Positions 8,227 to 16,487 are shown, numbered from the stretch's first letter. The stretch is 64,000 nucleotides of DNA from Guptibacillus algicola (GCF_020171805.1 NZ_JAIVAF010000001.1:1352234-1416233); one strand, 5' to 3'. A program made the numbers and translations. The notes: generated from the sequence alone by a model not told the origin.

Positions 8227-9109
8227 CCACCTTCATTTTAAAAATCTCATTTAAAGTAGGTGTTTCAGCGCTGAAGGTTGGAATAAAACCATCTTTCGTA
8301 ACATAGTTAAACACCTTCTTTACGTCATGTTCGCTCTTGATATAAACATACGTTTTATCAAACTCCCTTTTTACTGATGTAACAAAGGGCAGTTCTTTTA
8401 ATTCATTCATCGTATGATTAGAACGTAGAACGATTTTCTTAACACCAAACTGTTCCTTCACTTCTAGAATGTCACCTTGCAGTATTGCTTTCCCATCTTT
8501 TAGTAAACAAATATCATCACACATTTCCTCGACATGCTCCATACGATGACTAGAAAAAATAACAGTAGTCCCCATCTCTTTTAATTCCAACACAATTTCT
8601 TTTAAAGCTTCTGCATTAACCGGATCGAGGCCGCTGAAAGGTTCATCTAAAATGACAATTTGAGGGTTATGTAGAACTGTGCTTATTAGCTGTAATTTCT
8701 GCTGATTTCCTTTCGAAAGCGTTTTTACTTTTTGTTTTGCTTTTTCATCTAACTGTAAACGGGCTAACCAGGAATGAATATGCGGCATAAGCTCTTTTTT
8801 CTTTTTACCTCTAAGTTGACCAAAGAAAAGTAGCTGCTCTTCTAATGACATTTCAGGGTAGAGACCACGCTCTTCCGGAAGATATCCTACTGCATTTGAA
8901 TGAATGTGAGTTGTTTTTCTTCCACCCCAAACCATTTCTCCAGCATCAGGAGTTAATAAGCCCAAAATCATTCGAAAAGTAGTCGTTTTACCTGCTCCGT
9001 TCTGCCCAATCATTCCTAGAATGCGATTCTCTTTCACTTGAACATTTAAGTTTTCGACTGCTACAAAATCTCCAAACGTCTTTGAGATGTTACGAAGTTC
9101 CAATCCCAC
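8210..9109 (-). CDS. ABC transporter ATP-binding protein (NatA-like)
   Basis: About 299 residues. I choose the GTG at 9109 because an AAAGGGATGGG site lies about ten bases upstream and the family start (LELRNISKTFG) follows directly; the longer frame to 9187 would run through the end of the gene at 9129-9416. Motifs are Walker A (GQNGAGKTTT), signature LSKGNQQKLQL, Walker B (VILDEPFSGLD) and switch His in SSHRMEH. The C-terminal 80 residues are the NatA/DrrA-type extension. It powers the overlapping permease. Confidence 0.9.
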   Translation of the reverse strand: MGLELRNISKTFGDFVAVENLNVQVKENRILGMIGQNGAGKTTTFRMILGLLTPDAGEMVWGGRKTTHIHSNAVGYLPEERGLYPEMSLEEQLLFFGQLRGKKKKELMPHIHSWLARLQLDEKAKQKVKTLSKGNQQKLQLISTVLHNPQIVILDEPFSGLDPVNAEALKEIVLELKEMGTTVIFSSHRMEHVEEMCDDICLLKDGKAILQGDILEVKEQFGVKKIVLRSNHTMNELKELPFVTSVKREFDKTYVYIKSEHDVKKVFNYVTKDGFIPTFSAETPTLNEIFKMKVGGLSA

Positions 9110-9128
9110 ATTAACCCATCCCTTTTGC

Positions 9129-9416
9129 TTAATATTGTTTTTTAAACGTGAAAATAAGTAATGAATGAACGGAAGCCAACAAACCATACATAATCGTTAA
9201 AACTTGTATTAGATCTTCAACAGACAACGAGAACACAGCTTCAATAATAACCGTTCCTACAAAGCCTACCGTGACAAGTATGTATGTCCAGATACTTGCT
9301 TTCCCAAGTATTTGTTGTCCTCTCTCGTCCTTTCCTTCTGTTGCTACAAAGCTACCAAAATAGAAAACTGCAATAACTAACATAAAGGTTGCAATCGTGC
9401 TCAATGTAGATAACAT
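9129..9416 (-). CDS. Small 3-TM membrane protein, CylR1-like partner or immunity protein
   Basis: A 95-residue protein with three hydrophobic helices, roughly 8-27, 42-62 and 70-90, and a charged cytosolic loop KDERGQQILGKA. It heads the ABC operon, 19 bases before the ATPase gene. In the enterococcal cytolysin locus a 94-residue 3-TM protein, CylR1, works with the repressor CylR2. Size, topology and the presence nearby of a CylR2-like repressor suggest a comparable regulator or an immunity peptide. This is inference from layout; I cannot show homology by eye. The leader upstream is about 160 bases. Confidence 0.65.
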   Translation of the reverse strand: MLSTLSTIATFMLVIAVFYFGSFVATEGKDERGQQILGKASIWTYILVTVGFVGTVIIEAVFSLSVEDLIQVLTIMYGLLASVHSLLIFTFKKQY

Positions 9417-9583
9417 ACTATTCCTCCTTATATTGTTCTATAGAAATTAATGTGTCTTTATAAGATACGTTATAACCATTCATAAGAATGAACGTTTTCC
9501 TTAAACCCCCCCCATGCTAAGCTTTATACGTTTAGTGGAGAAATAAATTAGGCGAGTATTAACTCGGTAAGCTATCTACAAGC

Positions 9584-9624
9584 ATTGTAATATATTTATT
9601 ACACATTGTCAAAAATATATTACA
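9584..9624 (-). promoter_or_regulatory. Promoter/operator of the ABC operon (CylR2-like site)
   Basis: On the minus strand there is a consensus -35 TTGACA (9607-9612), a 17-base spacer and -10 TACAAT (9584-9589). Two 18-bp operator-like units overlay it, TGTAATATATTTATTACA (9586-9603) and TGTCAAAAATATATTACA (9607-9624), together forming an outer inverted repeat with 12-bp arms. The promoter points at the 95-residue protein/ABC operon. The site also sits 84 bases ahead of the plus-strand precursor at 9708 and could affect it. Confidence 0.75.
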
Positions 9625-9707
9625 TAACTTCCTAAAGATGTATGTTTTTCCACAAAAAACCACGTGGTAAGCTTTTCTTGTATCACACATTAAGAGGAGG
9701 AATTACA

Positions 9708-9947
9708 ATGCAAAACGAAAAAACAATTTTGGCTTGGAAAAACCCTGAATTGCGTTCTCAATCAACGATCCATCCTGCTGGTCAAGCATTCGGAGAATTG
9801 ACAAAGGATGAAATGATGAACATTCAAGGGGCTGGAGATGTGCAAACTGAAACATCACCAACTATTACTATTTCTACAAGTTCAGCACCTTGTGTGGGTG
9901 GACTTACAGCTGGAATTACAATTTCATACAGCATCAAAAAATGTTAA
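9708..9947 (+). CDS. lanA: Type 2 lanthipeptide precursor A3 (cytolysin-like)
   Basis: A 79-residue precursor starting at ATG 9708 after an AGGAGG site; the longer open frame upstream has no such support. The leader (ILAWKNPELR, IHPAGQAFGEL, DEMM) ends QGA, then the hexapeptide GDVQTE, then a core starting TSP. The core is long and Thr/Ser-rich (TITISTSS) with Cys in APCVGG and a terminal SIKKC. It differs from A1/A2 in the residue before Glu (T for P) and in TSP for TTP. It lies on the opposite strand from lanT/lanP/lanM, so it must use the shared enzymes or an unseen set. Confidence 0.9.
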   Translation: MQNEKTILAWKNPELRSQSTIHPAGQAFGELTKDEMMNIQGAGDVQTETSPTITISTSSAPCVGGLTAGITISYSIKKC

Positions 9948-9960
9948 GGGGGAACCAAAA

Positions 9961-10200
9961 ATGAATAAAACAGATATCATTAGATCATGGAAAAATCCGG
10001 AACTTCGTACTCATTCTACTTTTATACATCCAGCAGGACAGGCATTTAATGAACTATCAGAACAAGAGATGATGGACGTACAAGGTGCTGGAGATGTTCA
10101 GCCAGAAACCACTCCCACAACTACAATTGCAAGTTCTGGTTTCTGTGCAGTAACTACAGTTGGTGTAGGGGTAACACTTTCTCTAAAATATTGCGGATAA
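9961..10200 (+). CDS. lanA: Type 2 lanthipeptide precursor A4 (cytolysin-like)
   Basis: A 79-residue precursor starting at ATG 9961, 13 bases after A3, with a GGGGGA site. The leader has IIRSWKNPELR, IHPAGQAFNEL and EQEMM and ends QGA; GDVQPE and a TTP core follow. The core holds Cys in GFCAVT and near the C-terminus in SLKYCG, with one Gly after the last Cys, unlike the other three. The hydrophobic middle is VGVGVTL. A3 and A4 form a bicistronic pair with diverged cores, as expected of the two partners of a two-component lanthipeptide. Confidence 0.9.
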   Translation: MNKTDIIRSWKNPELRTHSTFIHPAGQAFNELSEQEMMDVQGAGDVQPETTPTTTIASSGFCAVTTVGVGVTLSLKYCG

Positions 10201-10209
10201 CTTGTAAGA

Positions 10210-10241
10210 AAATGCCTAGTATGACATCATGCTAGGCATTT
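10210..10241. terminator. Bidirectional terminator between A4 and the XRE gene
   Basis: A 14-bp stem (AAATGCCTAGTATG / CATGCTAGGCATTT, one G-T pair) with an ACAT loop and T-rich flanks on the plus side. It separates the convergent A4 and repressor genes and overlaps the stop codon of the latter. Confidence 0.85.
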
Positions 10242-10467
10242 ATTTCATTTCTTCTTCATGTTCATAAGTAAATATTTCTAACATGTTCGTTTCTAAAACT
10301 CTCGCTAACTCAAACGCTAATAATAACGAAGGGTTGTAGCGGTTTGCTTCTAATGAAGAGATGGTTTGACGACTGACACCAACTTTCTTGGCAAGATCTC
10401 CTTGAGACATTTTGTGTTCAGCCCTTAATACATGAAGTCGATTTTGCAGCGTACCTTTTTTCTTCAT
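10240..10467 (-). CDS. CylR2-like XRE-family repressor
   Basis: A 75-residue helix-turn-helix protein. I start it at the ATG at 10467, eight bases after GAGG; the ATG at 10473 is too close to that site. The HTH is LAKKVGVSRQTISSLEANRYNPSL, closely matching the recognition segment of CylR2 of the cytolysin system (SRQTI-x-x-I/L-E-x-N-x-YNPSL, from memory). Such proteins bind as dimers to short inverted repeats and also occur as YozG-type regulators in bacilli. Its own promoter carries the same operator as that of the ABC operon, so autorepression and control of the immunity-type operon are likely. Confidence 0.88.
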   Translation of the reverse strand: MKKKGTLQNRLHVLRAEHKMSQGDLAKKVGVSRQTISSLEANRYNPSLLLAFELARVLETNMLEIFTYEHEEEMK

Positions 10468-10496
10468 ATTCATACCTCATTTCTTAACTTACTAAT

Positions 10497-10537
10497 AATG
10501 TAATATATTTACGAAATATTGTCAAAAATATATTACA
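10497..10537 (-). promoter_or_regulatory. Promoter/operator of the XRE repressor gene
   Basis: Minus-strand -35 TTGACA (10520-10525), 17-base spacer and -10 TACATT (10497-10502). It is overlaid by the same 12-bp inverted arms (10499-10510 and 10526-10537) with the same 15-base spacing as at 9586-9624. The downstream unit TGTCAAAAATATATTACA is identical at both places. The predicted transcript start is about 20 bases ahead of the gene. Confidence 0.78.
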
Positions 10538-10797
10538 ATAAGTAAAAAATAAGTTATATTCCGTATCATATAACGCATCTCTACTAAAAAATCAGTAAGA
10601 ACGTTACATATGATTCTTATGGTTATTAAAAGCTCCCATCTCAAAATGACGAATACATGGTTAGCTCACCTAGAATATTTAATACAGAATGATATAACAT
10701 GATTCAACTCCCCTAGAAAATCTGTTGAAACAAAGCTTTTAACCAGACAGAATCAATGTAAAGTTCTCGGTTACTTAAGTGATGTTATTTGCTAACT

Positions 10798-11475
10798 CTA
10801 TTGATAACCGATTAACCATTCAGCGATTAAACTTGTTTCCTCTTCACTAATCAAATCACTATGTAGTTCCTCGTTAATAAGGAAGTTATATATACTTTCA
10901 TATGTCTCACTACTTTTTAGGTTAGTCAAATTAGGACCTACACTACCTTCTAACTGGCCTCCATGGCACGAGGCACACATTCTTTGATATAATTCATTTC
11001 CATTATCAGCTTTCACTGACGTCAAATCAGTACTTTTCATTTTTTCATTGAATTGAGATGTCCTATAAATTGTTGAACGGGGAACACTGTACCTAGAGCC
11101 TTGAAGCTCACTAACAACATATCCACCGGTTACAAAGTCGTTAAAATATGATCCACCAGATAGCGTAACCCTTAGTTTGTATCGTTTGTCATTTGCCGCC
11201 TGTACGTAATTCAGACTTAGTTCCTGATCTGTTTTTATATAACCACTTTCCTTTTTATTATTAATGTAGTTTATTATGTACTCTTCAGTTAATGCCCTGT
11301 CATTTATCTCAATGTAACTCACCAAATCCGCAGTAACTTCTTCAACTTTTGGTTCCAAGATAGCTTTCTTCACAATAAATTCTGGAAAACGAATCAATAA
11401 GAAACTTAAGAAAAACAAAGTAAAAAATATAGTTAAACAACCTTTAAACAACTTCTTAAACATCGTTTTGTCCAC
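10798..11475 (-). CDS. Membrane-anchored c-type cytochrome, unusual axial ligation
   Basis: A 225-residue protein with an N-terminal membrane anchor (about 8-28), an uncharacterised external region (about 40-150) and a C-terminal cytochrome c domain with the haem site C167-A-S-C170-H171 followed by GGxLEGSVGPNL. Class I cytochromes normally supply a distal Met 25-60 residues later; none is present after residue 171, and His205 (EELHSD) is the only obvious substitute. It would carry electrons on the outer face of the membrane. It stands alone between intergenic stretches, with no haem-handling or oxidase gene nearby. Confidence 0.8.
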   Translation of the reverse strand: MDKTMFKKLFKGCLTIFFTLFFLSFLLIRFPEFIVKKAILEPKVEEVTADLVSYIEINDRALTEEYIINYINNKKESGYIKTDQELSLNYVQAANDKRYKLRVTLSGGSYFNDFVTGGYVVSELQGSRYSVPRSTIYRTSQFNEKMKSTDLTSVKADNGNELYQRMCASCHGGQLEGSVGPNLTNLKSSETYESIYNFLINEELHSDLISEEETSLIAEWLIGYQ

Positions 11476-11879
11476 CTTATTTCTGTGTAATTTTTTTACT
11501 ATAGCAACACTAATATCTGAGTATTCTTTAGAGTATTTAACATATTTCTGTTTTTAGTTAGCGAATTCTTTCATCGTCCCTTAGTTCATATCACAACAAC
11601 AATATTTAGAGTCCACAAAAAGTCGTGTATTGATTTTCAATACACGATTCAATAAACGAGCACTTACAGATTTGGTTATTTTTAATACATCACCGAAGAA
11701 GGCATATGCTCAATAATCACTCTTGTTAGTGTAAATGTCACTTTCGCCCACCCTAGTGTTTATCAGGGTAAAAACACTAGTAATTGATATTTTAATAGAG
11801 CTTATAATTTCCATAACCAATAGTTGGTCAAGAGGTTCTCATAAACGAAATGTAGATTAGACACTAATGACAGATCATA
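11476..11879. other. Intergenic region, 404 bases
   Basis: It holds the terminator at 11623-11647 and an inverted repeat at 11753-11780 (CTAGTGTTT/AAACACTAG) without a T-tract. The rest should contain the promoter of the cytochrome gene. I see no gene in it. Confidence 0.5.
11623..11647 (-). terminator. Terminator downstream of the TcaA-like gene
   Basis: Perfect 11-bp stem TCGTGTATTGA/TCAATACACGA with a three-base loop, followed on the minus strand by CTTTTTG. It lies about 230 bases beyond the stop of the gene at 11880. Confidence 0.65.
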
Positions 11880-13739
11880 TCAAAAATCCCTACTATCCAC
11901 CTCTTTAGTCTTCAAAAGCTTAACCATCTTCAAACCATCAGAAGTATTTCTAACTTCATAACTAGAACTATAGGATTTGTATTTTGCGGAGCCGTTCTCA
12001 TAGAAAATTTTATATTTTTCGACCGTAGAAATTCTATATTTGTTATCTCCAATAGCTTCTACGGAATCAACTTCAACATTAATAACTTCTTCCGTCATAC
12101 CCTTTTCGGCTAGGTAATCGATATAGTCAGAAACTTCATTTTGATAATCTGTCGCTGAGGGGTCAATCTGGTTGGAAACGATTGAAAAATCCCCCCAGTT
12201 AATCGCTTTTACATATGTTGCTACGTAATTTTGAACGAACCCTATAATCAAATCTGTATTGGCATTACCTGTGTTGGATTCTGGTTGTGTTTTAGTGGAT
12301 GATTTTAAAGCGCTAGATGAATCAAACAGCTTCTTCTGTTCTTTCACATCCATCCCGAGTGCTTTCAAGTTACCGCTACTTTCATCATAGGAGTTCCACT
12401 TAACCACATCCCACTTACCTTTTTCGTACGTTAAGGTATATAAGTTCGAATGTAGTGATTCCGATAATGCAGAAGCATCGCCATTGTAGTCGTAGCTCTC
12501 ATTCCACTTTTCCAATAGACCCACTTCAAGTTTCCATTCGCCATCGGTTTCTTCTAGATAAAAGGTTTCCCAATCTACTTGTGCATCGGTTACATAGCCA
12601 GCGTAGTTTGTGCCGGGGCCTAACAAGCTTTCAAAACTAGAAAAGGTATAGTCAGAAACATTTGTAGCGTTGTCTCTAAGATGTTCGATTTCTCTATTGA
12701 TAAGGGCCTTCGAATAATTTGTTACATGCTGTTTTAAACTCTGAGCTGCTTTTTCTTTTTGTTCATCTGACAGCGTCACAACGACATTAATATAAGAGTC
12801 ATCGATCGATACATCTTCACTTTTCACCTTTCCAAAAGGTGTCTCTACTTCAACTTGGGCAGTCATCGATCCATCGAGAATGACAGGACCCACTTCGACT
12901 TGTTTTCCATTTGAAATTGAGATGTCAGTGTTTTTTCCATCGATCAATACTGTACCGCTTTCAACATTCGTTTCTACAACAGTCGATTCCACATCAAATG
13001 TAAAATCAGAGTAGTTGTTTCGATCAAAATGGTCCACTTTTACCTTCTTAGTCAAGTCAACTAAATCTGAAGATAGGTTTCCTTCTACTTCATAATATCC
13101 TGGTAAGAATGTCCCTAGATTCACCAATCCATTTTCTGTAACCTCAGACGACACTTTCTTCCCGTCTACGAGATAGTTTACCTCTTCATAATTAGAATCG
13201 ATTAAAAGAGGGAATGGCTGTAGCACAAAATCGTAATTATCATATACGAAAAATTTCTTGCCGTTCTGTACTAACCATATTAATTGACCACTATCCTCTG
13301 AAGCTTGGGCACTGGGTTGCAGAGACAGACTATTCTGTGAGACAGCTTCTCGTAAACTTGTAATCAAGCTCTCTTTCTCAGAAGGGTTTTCGTTGTAATA
13401 CGATACTAAACTTTCAGCGTTATTTTCGGTAACTTTGAGAGATTGATCTGGAGAGTCAAGAAGAGTGACTAACCCCTTTACGTTTCCATTATTAAGATAC
13501 TCTTCAAATTTGGATAGCTGGTTATACTTGTCTGTGTACGAGGCTCCCACTCTAAAAAGAATAAACCCTACTATGATAAAAGCTAGAAGACTACCGAGCA
13601 TGACCTTCTTCTTTTTTGGCCTAGACGCTTTTCTTGCTTTGTTCTCAGTACTTTTTTCACCGTCTAGTTTTGCTCCACAATGAATGCAAAACGTCTTTGA
13701 CTGCTCAACTTCTGTACCACAGGATGTACAAAACTTCAT
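11880..13739 (-). CDS. TcaA/YvbJ-like zinc-ribbon membrane protein
   Basis: About 619 residues from ATG 13739, chosen because AAGGGGAAAG lies just upstream and the zinc ribbon then begins at residue 2 (KFCTSCG ... FCIHCG). A basic stretch (KARKASRPKKKK) precedes a single TM helix (VMLGSLLAFIIVGFILF). The rest is external: Ig-like/TcaA second and third domains and a C-terminal NTF2-like domain (IGFVQNYVATYVKAINWGDF). In staphylococci TcaA is linked to glycopeptide tolerance and cell-wall attachment; the function in bacilli is not settled. Two related genes lie just upstream. Confidence 0.8.
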   Translation of the reverse strand: MKFCTSCGTEVEQSKTFCIHCGAKLDGEKSTENKARKASRPKKKKVMLGSLLAFIIVGFILFRVGASYTDKYNQLSKFEEYLNNGNVKGLVTLLDSPDQSLKVTENNAESLVSYYNENPSEKESLITSLREAVSQNSLSLQPSAQASEDSGQLIWLVQNGKKFFVYDNYDFVLQPFPLLIDSNYEEVNYLVDGKKVSSEVTENGLVNLGTFLPGYYEVEGNLSSDLVDLTKKVKVDHFDRNNYSDFTFDVESTVVETNVESGTVLIDGKNTDISISNGKQVEVGPVILDGSMTAQVEVETPFGKVKSEDVSIDDSYINVVVTLSDEQKEKAAQSLKQHVTNYSKALINREIEHLRDNATNVSDYTFSSFESLLGPGTNYAGYVTDAQVDWETFYLEETDGEWKLEVGLLEKWNESYDYNGDASALSESLHSNLYTLTYEKGKWDVVKWNSYDESSGNLKALGMDVKEQKKLFDSSSALKSSTKTQPESNTGNANTDLIIGFVQNYVATYVKAINWGDFSIVSNQIDPSATDYQNEVSDYIDYLAEKGMTEEVINVEVDSVEAIGDNKYRISTVEKYKIFYENGSAKYKSYSSSYEVRNTSDGLKMVKLLKTKEVDSRDF

Positions 13740-13779
13740 GTTCTTTCCCCTTCCAAAGAATTTCATCATTAACAAAAAC

Positions 13780-13810
13780 GCCTACTTAATAACAGAATTA
13801 CTAAGTAGGC
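13780..13810 (-). terminator. Terminator after the zinc-ribbon membrane gene
   Basis: Stem GCCTACTTA/TAAGTAGGC with a 13-base loop, followed on the minus strand by GTTTTTG. It separates the gene at 11880-13739 from the two upstream zinc-ribbon genes. Confidence 0.75.
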
Positions 13811-13848
13811 TGAGTAACAATCATGTAAACTACTGATCCATGTCTTTA

Positions 13849-14673
13849 CTAGAATCCGAAGGGAAGCATGCTACCCATTTCGTTGATAATTCTATCCAGT
13901 ACAGTCATGACTACTATTACAAAGAAAATGAACATCACCACATTCGTAATGATTAATCCGTAATAAACATCTAATCCGCCACTTGACTTCTCTTTTAAGG
14001 AAAATAGAAGAGATGTACTAGAGACAGTGAAGAGGCCAAGTCCAATAAAGAAGAATAGCGCACTAAGGAAATTAGCAGAAATGAAAGCGAACAAAACTGC
14101 AAGAAATAAGAGAGTAGCTGGAATAACAACAAATACACCAAACCGAGTCATCACATTTGTAAACGACAGATCCACTCTCATTAATTTTGCAACACCAAAA
14201 TTAACTGCCGTAAACACTGCGAGGAAAATTAGTATATAAAAGAATGGTTGAATTACGGTCGCTCCAAATGGAACTGGAATAGAAGCTGCAGGAAAGAATT
14301 CGTTATTAACTTGATTCGTTAAGTTCTTAGTCGTTAAATATGAAAAGAAAGGAAGCAAAAACGCATATAATAGTAGAGAAATGATTCCGTTTAACTTATC
14401 GGAATCTGTAACCTTGTGACTAGCAACCATCGGACCTTTAAAGGCTTCTAGTGCAAAAGAGAAAAAGTTCTTGCTGATTTGTTTTCCTTTTTCAAGGTAT
14501 TCGTTGTTTGCCGTACCAGTAGTGCTAACAGTTGCAGCCGTCATTTGCTGAGTCACTTGTTGTTGATTTAACTGAGCCGCTTCATTCGCGTTGTTTGTAT
14601 TCAGCTGACCTCCACAACCACCACAAAACTTAGCATTTTCTTCGTATACAGCTCCACAATTTGAACAATTCAT
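13849..14673 (-). CDS. Zinc-ribbon multi-TM membrane protein (Yip1-like)
   Basis: A 274-residue protein. An N-terminal zinc ribbon (CSNCG ... CGGCGG) is followed by a Gln/Asn/Thr-rich linker (about 25-60) and five TM helices, approximately 100-120, 145-165, 175-200, 205-230 and 245-265. The layout resembles small YIP1/DUF-type membrane proteins of Firmicutes that carry a ribbon. Its biochemical role is unknown. It lies 26 bases after the TcaA-like gene at 14700-16109 and before a terminator, so the two form an operon. A shared role with the flanking ribbon proteins is inferred from context. Confidence 0.7.
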   Translation of the reverse strand: MNCSNCGAVYEENAKFCGGCGGQLNTNNANEAAQLNQQQVTQQMTAATVSTTGTANNEYLEKGKQISKNFFSFALEAFKGPMVASHKVTDSDKLNGIISLLLYAFLLPFFSYLTTKNLTNQVNNEFFPAASIPVPFGATVIQPFFYILIFLAVFTAVNFGVAKLMRVDLSFTNVMTRFGVFVVIPATLLFLAVLFAFISANFLSALFFFIGLGLFTVSSTSLLFSLKEKSSGGLDVYYGLIITNVVMFIFFVIVVMTVLDRIINEMGSMLPFGF

Positions 14674-14699
14674 CCTGTCACCATTCCTTTATTTTGTTT

Positions 14700-16109
14700 T
14701 TAAAGATCATTTCGATCTGTATCTTTAATATCAATCTTAGTAATTTTAAATCCATCTTCTTCTTTACTTAAATAGTAAGTTTTCTCCCGATCATAATGAA
14801 TTTGTTCATTAAGGTGGTTGGTAAAAACGAATACCTCGTTTGTAGAAACTGAGAACATATTTTCTCCGAGATTTTCCGTATCCGTTACCGTATTATCAGT
14901 AAACTCATATGAATACCCTTTGTCCTGTAAATCACCTATATATTTCTTTAGTTCTTTGTCTGCTGTACTGTTATTAAGTAAAAAAGGAGAGATGATACTA
15001 TAATCTCGAGAGTTTAACGCCTCTTCGTAAGCTTGACGAAAATTCAAGACATGATCTTCAGCCGTTTCACTATTTTCTACCGCGTCTGCTTTGTCTGGTT
15101 CTTCTAAGGTCGAGGCAACAACAGCATCATCATTTACAGCGAATTCAAACTCTAGCGCACCCCAGTTATCATCAAACTGACTCATTTCATCTGTTTTATG
15201 AACCTTACCTTCGCTATCTTTCCACTCAGCATGCATCACAACATCTTTATCGTCTGGAAAAGGGCCAAGTGCATCAAACTCAGAGAGTGTTTTCTTTGTG
15301 CTTTTTCCGTTGATAAACAATGTAGATTCAGGCACATTCGTATTATAAGAAAGCATGAACCCAGTAAATTCTACAGGTATAGAGATAGGTTCATTCCCTT
15401 GTGTTTTTAAATCAACCGTATCCTCATAAGTGAATTCTCCGAAAGAATTACTAGCCGTCCCAATTACATCAAATTTACCTGGATAAGCTTTTCCAAAAGA
15501 GATTTCTTCACCGACCTCTTTGGCATTACTGGTTTTCTTGCCTATGGTGATAGTAGTCTGTTCAACATTACTACTTACAACCACATCACTCGGGATTGCA
15601 TCAAAATCATATGTATAGTAAAACCCAGGAACGAAGGCCTTTTTCTTCACAATAAAAACCTGGTTTCCGTAGTTATCTCTTATGGTCGTATCAAATGCGT
15701 AATCAGCATCTTCCATCGCAACAAGCTGAACACGGATATCTTCCCAACCAGATTCTTTTATATACTGTAAATAATGATCTTTATTAATAAGTGCGGATTG
15801 ATCAAGATTAACCTCTTCAAAGAAAGCTTCCGTCTCTCCCTCGCTGATTGCTCGATCCATTTCCTTTACTTTATTCATAGGGTCAGTAATTGACGTAATG
15901 ACAAAATGGGCAATAATTAAACAGGCAACCGTGATACCACTTGCGAGTAAACTAATTTTCTTTTTGTGTGAAAGTGGCTTTCTTGGCACCTCCTTCACTT
16001 CTACTGACTGTTGAGTATGGTCTTTCTTTTTTCCTTGAGGTGAGCCACACTCTATACAAAACGTATTCTTTTCATTAAGTGCTTTCCCACACTCGATACA
16101 AAAATTCAA
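14700..16109 (-). CDS. TcaA/YvbJ-like zinc-ribbon membrane protein, second copy
   Basis: A 469-residue protein with a zinc ribbon at residues 4-24 (FCIECG ... FCIECGSPQG), a charged linker, a TM helix (ISLLASGITVACLIIAHFVI, about 52-72) and an external region with TcaA-like repeats (for example TTITIGKKTSNAKEVGEEISFG, shortened here to its ends TTIT and ISFG) and a C-terminal NTF2-like domain (NFRQAYEEALNSRDYSII). It shares domain order with the gene at 11880-13739 but lacks about 150 residues of the middle. It heads a two-gene operon with the Yip1-like protein. Confidence 0.78.
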   Translation of the reverse strand: MNFCIECGKALNEKNTFCIECGSPQGKKKDHTQQSVEVKEVPRKPLSHKKKISLLASGITVACLIIAHFVITSITDPMNKVKEMDRAISEGETEAFFEEVNLDQSALINKDHYLQYIKESGWEDIRVQLVAMEDADYAFDTTIRDNYGNQVFIVKKKAFVPGFYYTYDFDAIPSDVVVSSNVEQTTITIGKKTSNAKEVGEEISFGKAYPGKFDVIGTASNSFGEFTYEDTVDLKTQGNEPISIPVEFTGFMLSYNTNVPESTLFINGKSTKKTLSEFDALGPFPDDKDVVMHAEWKDSEGKVHKTDEMSQFDDNWGALEFEFAVNDDAVVASTLEEPDKADAVENSETAEDHVLNFRQAYEEALNSRDYSIISPFLLNNSTADKELKKYIGDLQDKGYSYEFTDNTVTDTENLGENMFSVSTNEVFVFTNHLNEQIHYDREKTYYLSKEEDGFKITKIDIKDTDRNDL

Positions 16110-16455
16110 TCCATTTTTCCTCCTTTGCTACTTATTCAACAAACTAATAAAGAGTTTCTCTTTCTCCTTTCACAATCATAGATTCAGAAAATATAACGGA
16201 GTCTTTCGAACTACTATTTTCCATATAATTTCCTCTCACTAGTATATCGGTATCAAATAAGGAAGTTTTAGCCTGAAAGTGATAAAATGTATATTCTTCC
16301 ATAAAATAGTTATCTTATTGTCAGCCTGATTAACAACCATATAATTTAAGAGACGACATATTTAATAAAAATTTATTGAACAAACGTTTGATCAAGGGTT
16401 TCTTTTTCGATATTTTTGCCAGTCTTTGTATAAAAGGGATCATATACAGAAAAAA
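16110..16455. other. Intergenic region, about 350 bases
   Basis: It lies upstream of the zinc-ribbon operon and should hold its promoter; an AGGAGG-type site precedes 16109. I see no gene and no strong inverted repeat apart from the galE terminator at its right edge. Confidence 0.4.
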
Positions 16456-16487
16456 AAGCTTGATCAGGTATGTACCTGATCAAGCTT
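16456..16487 (-). terminator. Terminator overlapping the 3' end of galE
   Basis: A 15-bp perfect stem (AAGCTTGATCAGGTA / TACCTGATCAAGCTT) with a two-base loop, followed on the minus strand by eight T residues. The galE stop codon (16464-16466) lies inside the stem, so the terminator doubles as coding sequence for the last residues. Confidence 0.9.

Noticed and set aside
9110..9187. Longer N-terminus for the NatA-like ATPase
   Set aside because: It would overlap the 3-TM protein gene and lies before the family's usual first strand; a GTG with a good site is at 9109.
9642..9707. N-terminal extension of precursor A3
   Set aside because: The frame is open upstream, but AGGAGG and the conserved leader begin at 9708.
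9838..9960. Extension of precursor A4 into A3
   Set aside because: The upstream part is A3 read in another frame; the conserved leader and GGGGGA site place the start at 9961.
11753..11780. Inverted repeat CTAGTGTTT/AAACACTAG as terminator
   Set aside because: No T-tract on either side. It may be a protein-binding site, but nothing supports that further.
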